Below are positions 35,306-43,644 of a stretch of 64,000 bases of DNA, piece after piece. Source of the stretch: Fragilaria crotonensis (Eukaryota > Bacillariophyta > Fragilariophyceae > Fragilariales > Fragilariaceae); assembly GCA_022925895.1 (NCBI GenBank), contig JAKSYS010000317.1:1-64000 (forward strand), in the 5' to 3' direction. The number at the start of each line of letters is the position of its first letter. Position 1 is the first letter of the stretch. The notes under the pieces were generated by a model. It saw nothing but the letters and a program-made list of their open reading frames with translations. It was not told the origin of the DNA and did not search any database. The position numbers and the translations under genes were made by a program.

Positions 35306-37108
35306 ATGTCACTTGGTTTTGCGCGCGACTCAGTTCATGATCTATCATCGCTTGCAGAAAAGAGTTTGAAATCATCACGGTTGTCTTCGCTGTCCTCGAC
35401 GGAGGGCGATTCATCCGATGTTATCTTGCCTTTTCACAAGGAATCAAGAACAACCAGATTCGATTTAGATCCGTATCAGGACGACGAAGCAAAGGATATA
35501 CCATCAAGTTCGACTAATGCTGCTGCTGCTGACCAAACCTTAGCGTCAACCCGAACAACCTCGTCGGGAACTTCGTCGACTTCCTATGGTCATTACACCG
35601 GCTTTGCAGCAGATTATGCTGAATACGAACATTATGGCGCCACCTATGATCAATACTCACACTCAGCACTATACGCTGGACACACGCACAACAAGGAAGG
35701 TGGTTGGTGGTGTTGCATCTTGCCGTGGATGAAACAAATCGAGGACGAAGAGCCAGATTCGGATCTTCGAGCCATGTCATTCGGAAGCGATGTGGAAAGT
35801 AACAAATCCGATGACGATGTGTCGACTGGGAGTGCAGTATATGGCGAGAAGTTAAGTGACAACGACAGAGCAGCAATTGTTGCCCGCTTGCGGTTAGCAT
35901 CTCCAGATCCAGTTGATCAAAACACCCCGTCAAAAGAACATCACCATTCATCGAACAAGGGTCTCCTCAATTGTGTGGCAAACATTGGCACCGGCGACGA
36001 ACCTGATGAAGAAAAAGTTGAACCCAAGCCTATTAAATCAATCCTCCGAAAAGGATCGTCAGCCCTCGCTGCTGGTGCGGAAGGTTCGCTGGGCAAGGCA
36101 AATCAAGCAAATTCAGAGAGTGGCGGAAGACGGCGATCCCTCTTTCCACAGCAATACGAGCAAAAACTGAAGCCCAATAAGAATATTGAATTCGCACCAA
36201 TGGCTCGCGTGGTGACGGTCAAATCAAGGAATGAGATGAGCGAGCTTGAGAAGTCACTGATATGGTGGCAGAAGCAAGACTACGAAGACTTCAAGAAGAC
36301 CGGACGTATGATCGCCAAGGCAATGTGTGAAGGTGGGAGTGAAGTATGGTTGGCGAGCAACAACGCTTGGCAAAACAAGGCAGGCCGTACTTCATCCACG
36401 CCGCGAGCGATACATCTTTCGGATCGGTCAGAAATCCAGCAGTCGGATGATTCTCATTCTAGCTCCGTGCAACCCGACAAGTGGTGGCACCATTTTGGTC
36501 ATTCAAGGCGAGGCCTAGAGCATATTGCATCTGTTGAAGAAGGTCGTCAAAGGCAAGCAAATGTCCGTGTGGCTATCCGCGTTGTGATAGATGAGCAGAA
36601 GCGGCAAAAGATTTACAGAAAGGAGGATGCCGAAAAATTGCGTATGCTCTCCCTTCAGTATACCACTTGGGCAAGAGAACTTGCGCTGGCCGCTGCTGCT
36701 TCAGATGCAGAAGCTGTGGAGAGCGACTTCCATGAAAATCGCAAATCAAGAGAATTCTATATTCTCAAGCAAGCGAAAGCTCAGGGTGGTTTCTCCAAGA
36801 AGTTACCTTCTTTCATGATGCCTGCTGCAGTCTCTCCTCAAGTACTGGACCATCACACGAGTACACAGATTCGGTTCAGACGGAAACAGGCACGTGTTGG
36901 CCCATCTCCTTTACCCAAATCAGAAGAATCACCAACGTCCACGTCGGAACCCATCCACGATGGCGGAAGTGGAAACCTCGCCAAAAAGGCTGCTGGATTC
37001 GGAACTGGAAATACGGATGTATCTGCCATACTCAGCGGATTGGGTTCGTCGAACGACAACGCCATGCCTCCCATGAAACTTCATATGGCGAGTGTAGGGG
37101 CCCATTGA
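35306..37108 (+). CDS. Large protein of the RGLE-motif family (diatom-type, function unknown)
   Basis: 601 residues, one exon, from ATG 35306 (MSLGFARDS); a TTG lies upstream in frame. The first 300 residues are Ser/Asp-rich and probably disordered, with a striking GGWWCCILPWMK near residue 135, where the Cys pair could be lipid-modified. A basic stretch KPIKSILRKG resembles a phosphatase-1 docking motif, but this is weak. The conserved part begins at about 290 (NIEFAPMARVVTVKSRNEMSELEKSLIWWQ), then RGLEHIASVEEGRQRQANVR near 410 and a helix to about 480. Helices and the RGLE motif are shared with the protein at 14029-14679. The C-terminus is Ser/Pro/Gly-rich. No membrane segment. Function unknown; cytosolic or membrane-tethered through the Cys pair is possible. 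Confidence 0.7.
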   Translation: MSLGFARDSVHDLSSLAEKSLKSSRLSSLSSTEGDSSDVILPFHKESRTTRFDLDPYQDDEAKDIPSSSTNAAAADQTLASTRTTSSGTSSTSYGHYTGFAADYAEYEHYGATYDQYSHSALYAGHTHNKEGGWWCCILPWMKQIEDEEPDSDLRAMSFGSDVESNKSDDDVSTGSAVYGEKLSDNDRAAIVARLRLASPDPVDQNTPSKEHHHSSNKGLLNCVANIGTGDEPDEEKVEPKPIKSILRKGSSALAAGAEGSLGKANQANSESGGRRRSLFPQQYEQKLKPNKNIEFAPMARVVTVKSRNEMSELEKSLIWWQKQDYEDFKKTGRMIAKAMCEGGSEVWLASNNAWQNKAGRTSSTPRAIHLSDRSEIQQSDDSHSSSVQPDKWWHHFGHSRRGLEHIASVEEGRQRQANVRVAIRVVIDEQKRQKIYRKEDAEKLRMLSLQYTTWARELALAAAASDAEAVESDFHENRKSREFYILKQAKAQGGFSKKLPSFMMPAAVSPQVLDHHTSTQIRFRRKQARVGPSPLPKSEESPTSTSEPIHDGGSGNLAKKAAGFGTGNTDVSAILSGLGSSNDNAMPPMKLHMASVGAH

Positions 37109-37329
37109 ATATGTCATGCCAATAAACCTTGTCAACACATGAGAATGTCTTGGTGCATGTAACATACGATCATTAAATGTGAGGTTGCATTTGCGTTTTG
37201 CATTCATTGCGAAAACTCCGTAACTAATAGTGCAGCGGATATACTCAAATTGTTTGAAACTATAGATTAGATAAATCTTTCCCGTACTCGTGTACATAGA
37301 TGACTGCCAGTGTAACTCTTTGCAGGGAT

Positions 37330-37440
37330 GGGATCCCAACGAGTTGAATGCACCACGTGACATAAGCCAGAAATATTAGGTGAGACTGGGGCTGGGATCC
37401 CAACGAGTTTAATGCACCGTGTAGCATAAACCAGAAATAT
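37330..37440. repeat. Direct duplication of 47 bp
   Basis: 37330-37376 and 37394-37440 both run from GGGATCCCAACGAGTT to CCAGAAATAT with a few differences, offset by 64 bp. It lies in the 3' flank of the RGLE gene. Confidence 0.75.
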
Positions 37441-38018
37441 GCGACTATACTCTAGTTGTATTCACCGTCGAAAACAGAGCGTCGGCGCAGGGTTTTTTCC
37501 ATAACCATAGCTTTCTACCTCGTCACGAAGAAAAGTCAAGGAACTACACGGTTCACGGCACATCTTCAGTGCTTGCAACTATTTGTATTAGTTGGAGGCA
37601 TCCTATGTCGTACAGGATAGAATAAGAGCAGGACTATACTGCTAGCTAGACCCTAAAGGGTGCCGTCAAACTCACCTTAGTACCCCTTCATACCTGGAGA
37701 CGCGTGCTTGTACCCTAGATTCGGACTTCCAGTCCTGCAACAACAACTCCTCCGTAGTCCTGAGTCCAGAGTATTCATTGCATTTAGTACTGTACAATAC
37801 TTGTCAGACTGCTTGCATTATTGGGGGGAGGCAGGACGCGAGGTCCCCATTTTCGGACAACTGACGCTTCAGTTTGCATGCAAACGTAAGCCCATACCCA
37901 CACCAAATCAGCACGTGATTCGACAAAAAACGAATGAAAATTCTGTTCTTGTGGTCTTTGATGCTGTAGTGAACAAACAGTACTCAGTAGTCTACTCGTC
38001 TACTCCACACACCGCACT

Positions 38019-38042
38019 CTCCAGTACTAGCTAGTACTGGAG
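38019..38042. repeat. 24-bp perfect palindrome of the GTAC/TAGCTA type
   Basis: The half-site CTCCAGTACTAG is followed by its exact reverse complement. The core AGTACTAGCTAGTACT, or parts of it, recurs in other intergenic regions of the window. Confidence 0.8.
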
Positions 38043-38502
38043 TACTAGCTTGCATGGTCTACTTGCTTCACGTAGTTCATGATTCATGACAGTGCTGTTC
38101 ACAAGAATGGAGACTCCGAGCTTCGCACTCCACGCAGTTGTTGCGGAGACATACTTCGTTGTCCTACGAACGGGTCCCTACGTAATAGGTGTAAACATAC
38201 AAGAGCCCATAATCCAGCTCAGCGAGTACGCCAACACGATCCCTGAACGCATGCAAGAATTTATGAGCAGATCCCGAGGAAGACGTTCGCTTTGGCAGTT
38301 TTGCTTTTTGCTTCACACATTTTATTAAAAAACATATATATGAAATACAAAAACACAAATCGTGGTGTCTACTAAGTCTGGAAAATAGACAACTGACAAG
38401 GAGCATCAGACTCGATCGCTGAAGAGCAAGGCATTGTTAAAACCCCATTCCATCAACTCGGTATTGTGCATGCACAGTTGCGTTGCACACAAGTAGACTA
38501 CG

Positions 38503-38892
38503 ATGAGCAATGATCATGGGGTTGTAACAGTTGTGATGGTTCCAAGTGGTATCGAAACACCTGTTCTCATGAATAATGACAAGGAACTGGACGACATTCA
38601 TTCCAGAAATGTGGAGGAACAACCACAACACGAAGAGCCTCACACTCTTCCAAGTGATAACAGCACCGATGAAGAACAATCCGAGAGAGGATTTGATGTT
38701 CCAAAGTGTATTTTCATCACTACGGAACAGGAGGAAATCGAGGATATTTCTGTCCACCTTGCGGCAGCCCCTCGAAGTCCACAAAAACAAGATGATAAGC
38801 CACTTTGGCAAAAGCGCGGACGCTTCTTAATTTGGCTAGCCCATCTTGGAGATCACTTTGATCACGTCCTGTTGATCAGCAATCAAGGATAG
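38503..38892 (+). CDS. Small acidic ORF, possible gene
   Basis: 129 residues from ATG 38503. The composition is gene-like: acidic Glu/Asp-rich middle, a Pro-Gln-Lys segment, then a hydrophobic C-terminus (GRFLIWLAHLGDHFDHVLLI). No domain is recognised, and no introns or neighbours support it. It could be a real small protein, a fragment of a larger gene, or chance. Confidence 0.3.
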   Translation: MSNDHGVVTVVMVPSGIETPVLMNNDKELDDIHSRNVEEQPQHEEPHTLPSDNSTDEEQSERGFDVPKCIFITTEQEEIEDISVHLAAAPRSPQKQDDKPLWQKRGRFLIWLAHLGDHFDHVLLISNQG

Positions 38893-39428
38893 AGTGGATA
38901 TGCATCACTTGATTCAAGGGAACTACAAATATGGGACCTCGCACATTATTTTGGGGCTCAGGGGAGGATCCAGCAGGGAACTTCGGGCACAAACCATTTA
39001 GACACTGATATACTGACATAGAACAATAGAGACATCCAACTTATCTTTGTACATTAGAAGCCTCGGAAGCATCATTCACAATAGGTTTCGAAGAGTCAAG
39101 GTTCAGAGCGTGCTTCATTGGGTTCTGCTATGCATTTAATGTGTGATGTGTACTGTATATGATTTACGGGAGTACTCCGAGTATACTACGGTACAAGTAC
39201 TATCGACTATGGAGTGGTACTGTCTACTGGAGTACGGAGCACTCCATCACAGTATATTTCGCCAGACTTTAGACGTGCGAGCGAACATGCAAAACCGACA
39301 AAATGGCTACTGGAGTGTTTTGCAAGTACCGTAACCATGATGACAATCTGACTCCAAAGCAGATGAAGCTATGTTCATAGAGTCTCCGACAAAAAATACA
39401 ATCTCTACTTTGTTATGGAATAACCCCC
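38893..39428. other. Intergenic region
   Basis: 536 bp with no gene. GTAC/AGTACTCC motifs cluster at 39165-39245. The right end is the 3' flank of the CCDC124-like gene. Confidence 0.45.
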
Positions 39429-40481
39429 TCAAGGTGGTACTTGATTTAGTGGGTTATCCGGCGACTTCTTCCACAATGCGAATATCTTTTCCTTGTACTG
39501 CGATAGCCTCAAACCAGGATATTCCTGCTTAACGATTGGGAGCGTCTTTTCTTCAAACGCCATGTACAATGCCTTTTGACTCTTAACCTCCGATCCAGGC
39601 ACAGAAATGCTGAGACTCTGCAACGCTCCATCCAAACCAGCTGTCATGGCGGTTTCCATTGCTAGCAGATTCCCTTCCCGTCCAACGGCTCCTTCCAACA
39701 TAAGGTCAGTGTTTAGCAACAACGGATCGATACGAAGAGCTTCTTGCTCCTTGGCTTCGGCTCGTTCCTTGGCAGCTTGTTCTTCCTTTTGTTTCTTCTC
39801 AATTTCTGCTTGTTTCTTGGCTCGTCGCTTTTTCTCTGCATCACTCACAAGAGCCTGTTCCAGTAGAAACAAATCATTCGCCTTGCCTCCTTTTTTCTTA
39901 TTACTATTATTGTTCTTGCTCAATGTCGGAACCTTGGCACCTTTCCCTCCTGATCCAAGGGCCGCTTCCTCTTGTGCCAACAGTGCTTCCTTTTCTTGAC
40001 GCTTGCGAGCTGCTTCGTCGGCTCTGGCGGCTGTTATGGTGATTTTTTAAATAAAAATAGTAGTAGTTGGGGTGAAAATAGAAGAGAGAATCGTTAGTCT
40101 TGGAAAGTGTGCAGTTCAACCGGTAGTATGCAGAACTGGCCGTACAATCCCTGGTCCCCACCGTGAGGAAAATCGCGCTCTCTGAATCGCTCAGAACTGC
40201 CATGATAGCCCATGGAATAAATAATTGGCAAGATCCGACCAGGTACATGTCCTCGTCCACTGATCATCCCATTCCCCATAACATATTTACGGAATAGAAC
40301 TGTACATGTACGTACCAGCATCATCCACGCGAGCACGACCCTTCTCGTTGGCACCTTGACTCCATTCCTTGGCTAATTCAGCTTCCTTGGCAGCATCGGC
40401 AGCAGCAGCAGCTTTCTGAGCTGCCGTCTCCTCCTTGCGGGCTCTACCTGCTTGTGCCTTGGAGTTTAACTTGGGGGGCAT
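39429..40481 (-). CDS. CCDC124/Lso2-like ribosome-associated protein
   Basis: 255 residues from exons 40481-40316 and 40030-39429 (285-bp GT-AG intron; junction …VDD-A-A-ARADEAARK). In yeast and mammals, Lso2/CCDC124 binds the ribosomal A-site and mRNA channel of idle ribosomes and helps them restart after stress. The N-terminus is MPPKLNSKAQAGRARKEE, a basic tail as in the family. A long, highly charged Ala/Glu/Lys coiled coil runs from about 20 to 150. The C-terminal signature is MAFEEKTLPIVKQEYPGLRL, followed by SQYKEKIFALWKKSPDNPLNQ, which matches the CCDC124 C-terminus closely. No signal or membrane segment. A GTAC-type inverted repeat lies about 85 bp upstream of the start codon. Confidence 0.85.
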
Positions 40482-40565
40482 TGTCGGGGGGCGTTCGTGT
40501 GTGATAGTCTTTCTTCTGGTGGAAGATGAAGCATGTCGGCATGAATCGCTTCTACTGGTACAAGG

Positions 40566-40586
40566 TAGTAGTACCAGGTACTACTA
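40566..40586. repeat. Inverted repeat upstream of the CCDC124-like gene
   Basis: TAGTAGTACC, one central A, then GGTACTACTA. It lies between the CCDC124-like start codon (40481) and the left end of the transposon (40628). Confidence 0.7.
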
Positions 40587-40627
40587 TCATAGCTAGTAGT
40601 AGACGTCGATACTGTCTCATACGTGTA

Positions 40628-40650
40628 CAGTCTACTCGCGATATTATGGG
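40628..40650. repeat. Left terminal inverted repeat of the pogo-like element
   Basis: 23 bp, starting CAGTCTACTCGCG, perfect partner of 43366-43388, and preceded by the TA target duplication. Confidence 0.88.
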
Positions 40651-40798
40651 CAAAATACTATGGGCACTCTCGGTAATATGGGCATTATTTAGGATTTACC
40701 CCCCCTTCGACGACGGACAGACCGTCGCTATACGGATGCACTGCCGTATGCCTATGATTCTCTATGATGCTCGAGACATGAGTCTTGATGGTATCACA

Positions 40799-43112
40799 CT
40801 AGTTGATGTCATTACTAGTACTGTTCATTACATCACTTAATGCACCAACACTTGATGATGAAGAATAGGAGGATGCGTCCTCATTGTAATCCTCAATTTC
40901 CTCCTTCTTTGCATGCCTGCTATCATCATTATTCAGATTTCCGCTGTTACTGCTGATGGTAACCCGTTGTGCTGCTTCATTGGGAGCATCGGTGCCAGCA
41001 GCCAATGGTTTGTTCATTAAAAAGTGAAGCAAGGTTGGCTGCTGGGTTCGCTTTCCAAGCATTCTGTTTCTTCGGATATCCCGCTCCAGTTTATCCACTA
41101 GATGCAGTGAACCCAGCAAACCTTGATTGGTGCCGCAATAGCCAGCTGCAGCGTCTTGGCATCCTCGATGATCAGCAGGCTTTGATTCTAGATATCGTCG
41201 AACTTCCTCAAGGGCAACCAGTGCCTCGTGGTATGAGAGCAAAGGGCGAGGTGGATCATCATCCGCTTCTCCTCGTCCTGCTTCAGTTGGATCAATCGCA
41301 TCCTCGTCCTCGTTAGTTGCCATTGTCACCATTCCCCCACTTTGATCATCAATCTCCTCAATGGCTTCGGCAATTGTTACCTCAATAACATCTCGGTTGT
41401 CTTCAATATTCCACCAATTCACTGCCATGGCCTGGACATCAGTAATTGTTGGATCATCGAGGCATAATACAACGTCATCTTGTGGTACGAGGTCTTCATG
41501 CAGGAATGAGTTTTGCAGTCCAAGCGCTTCATCATTGAAATTAACACCATGTGGGAGCATCCGATTTTTTAAAACCATGGCACCCATGAGCTCGCAAAGC
41601 TCACTGCACAATTCAGAAGGTACTTGGGTTTCGCCTTTTGTTAATGAGGCTCGCCCAACCTTGTTATGAATATCACTCTCCCATGACAGCGGCAAGATTG
41701 CTGACTTCCTCCAGCACCGTTGAATTCCATCTTCTCGGGCATATGTACTATCATTGCTCCAAATTGAATCCAAAATGTGCATCGCATCAAGAATCGTTGC
41801 TTTTCCGCCAACATCAAGCCCCCTACAACCTCGAGGCATCGTATCCCTCCTCCTCTTTGCATCTTCAAAGCCACCAACATTGTCGAAGATGTCAAGGTAA
41901 CTCCGAAGAAGTGCAGCCTTGTACCCAACCTTGAGCCCAGCAATTATCCCCATGTCCGCAGGTTGATGATTGCTAGTAGTTACATTTGCTGGTAGAAAGA
42001 TTATACGCAGCTTATCTGGTAGCCAACCACCCTCGAAAAGGGCTTTGTGTCCCGAAAAGTTGTCGAGGATAAGTATGCAAGGCACATTTCCAAAATTTGT
42101 CGTATGATAAGGCCAAAAGGTTTTCAAAATCCATATCTTCATCACGTTTTGGTCGAACCACGAATTCGATTGAGAAGCATATTCAATTGGTGGTTTCCGT
42201 TTCTGAAAGCACAACGGGTTCTTAGATTTACCAACAACAAACAAGGGAACTTTCGCTCCTGATGCAGATGTGCAAACCATTATAGTAATTCGTGCTTTAT
42301 CTTTCATCGCCTTTACGCCTCTTTGGGTGCATTCTTGAGTCTTCTTAACATACATTCGGTTCGGAAGCTTATTGTAGAATAATCCTGTCTGGTCTGCATT
42401 GTAAACACAACAAGGGCGAATGCTGTCCTTTTCAATAGCATCGTGAAATTTGTCTTTGAACGTTGCAATTAAGTGGCGACGCTCCTCATCACTCATTTCG
42501 TTTCCCTCGCCATGTAGGTTGATCCCAACAATATCATTCCGAGCAAGAACATTAGAGATGAAACCCGATGACGCCTTGAAGTGTTGATATTTGGCATCAT
42601 TCTCATCCTTTGCCCATTCTTCACACTTGGCTTGCATGATCTGCCAAGACAGACCCTTCCCATCTGTTTTGAACAGTTTTGAACGCAGGTCAATATAGTG
42701 TATCAATTTTGCCTCAACTTCCTTGTACTTGGAACAATGAACACGCTTTGCCTTCTTTGGCTGAAGATCTTTCTTCTGAAGGGTACACATCCGGGTCCGT
42801 ATGGTCCTCGGGCGGTGATAACCCGATAATTAGGTTTTTGTTTTGTTTTTGAAGATCTTTCTTCCTCTGGAATTGCTTGAGGTAGTTTGCAAATGAATTC
42901 ACACTGCTTTTCTTTCCATCAATATCTGGACCAGATGCCTCAGAACGTAAAAAGCTTGCCATTGATGTATGGGAGTATCTCGATGTATATGTCTCACAAA
43001 GACAATACCAAAAATGCTTTGATCTTTCAGTACGCCTCTTCTTAGGTCGTTCCTTTTGAGAGGCAGAGCCACCATTGCAGCTGCTATCCTTGGCTTTCTT
43101 TGTCCCGGTCAT
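40799..43112 (-). CDS. Pogo/Tigger-like transposase
   Basis: Cut-and-paste transposase. The N-terminal frame (43112-42714) is basic with nuclear-type Lys/Arg clusters and a conserved SVNSFANYLKQFQRKKDL. The frame from 42790 continues with a CENP-B-type DNA-binding region (KLIHYIDLRSK, LSWQIMQAKCEEWAK, FKASSGFISNVLARN). The DDE domain follows: YNADQTGLFY (first Asp), LILDNFSGH (second Asp), and NHQPADMGII (third Asp). The last 250 residues are acidic with Ser runs. The two frames are separated by an 88-bp segment lying between two copies of a 15-bp direct repeat (42762-42776 and 42850-42864). Its removal would join …RKKDLQ to PKKAKRV in frame. It could be an insertion or an unusual intron; no GT-AG fits. 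Catalytic residues are intact. Confidence 0.85.
42762..42864. repeat. 15-bp direct repeat flanking an 88-bp step in the transposase
   Basis: TGAAGATCTTTCTTC occurs at 42762-42776 and again at 42850-42864, offset by 88 bp, which is not a multiple of three. The segment between carries the frame change inside the transposase. Confidence 0.8.
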
Positions 43113-43365
43113 TGTTGGTTGGCAGCAGCAACATCAATAAACCAAAGATGTTCATTTATTGTTGTCGATTCCTTCAGATGCGCTACTTGTAGTACTGTCC
43201 TTGTTAAGCAAGAGTACGTAGCTACGCGGAGTGCTCCGTCATGTGCACACCACCAGTACCGCGGCAAAGTACAGTACTTAAAAAAGCACGTGCAAATCAC
43301 GTGTTAATGCATTATGGGTGTTTCGATATTATGGGCACTTTTCGCCAGTTACCAGGGTACTAGTA

Positions 43366-43388
43366 CCCATAATATCGCGAGTAGACTG
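43366..43388. repeat. Right terminal inverted repeat of the pogo-like element
   Basis: 23-bp inverted copy of 40628-40650, followed by TA at 43389-43390. Confidence 0.88.
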
Positions 43389-43644
43389 TACTCCGAGTTG
43401 GAGTCTGTACGACTGGATATCTGTCGTCTGTACGTCGAACTTTCGATGCTTGCACACCATACACCGTACACCATGTTCGGTTTCAGACACGTACAGTAGC
43501 ACTTACTGTACCTGCTTTAGCTGCTACACAGTACACAGTACTTCTACATGGTGAAACAAACGATCAGCTGTGGACTTCGGACTGGTCGACCCATGTCACG
43601 CCCTCCATGAAAACATTGATGATCTTGAATCCAGACTGTGGATC

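Larger units (their letters stand above)
37109..38502. other. Intergenic region with short repeats
   Basis: About 1.4 kb. It contains the 47-bp duplication at 37330-37440, a 24-bp palindrome at 38019-38042 and other GTAC words. The open frames at 37708-38034 and 38086-38328 have no protein-like features. Confidence 0.45.
40628..43388 (-). mobile_element. Pogo/Tigger-like DNA transposon (Tc1/mariner superfamily)
   Basis: A 2,761-bp element. Each end has a 23-bp terminal inverted repeat beginning CAGTCTACTCGCGATATTAT (40628-40650, and inverted at 43366-43388). They are identical and are flanked by TA on both sides (40626-40627, 43389-43390), the usual target of the superfamily. Inside each end the word ATTATGGG(C/T) recurs (near 40660, 40676, 43316 and 43329), which may be transposase-binding sites. 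A single transposase gene lies inside on the minus strand. Identical terminal repeats suggest recent activity. Because the repeats are perfect, sequence comparison with other copies would show whether it is part of a family. Confidence 0.9.

Noticed and set aside
37708-38034. 108-residue plus-strand ORF
   Set aside because: It runs into the GTAC palindrome region, has no motif and unlikely composition.
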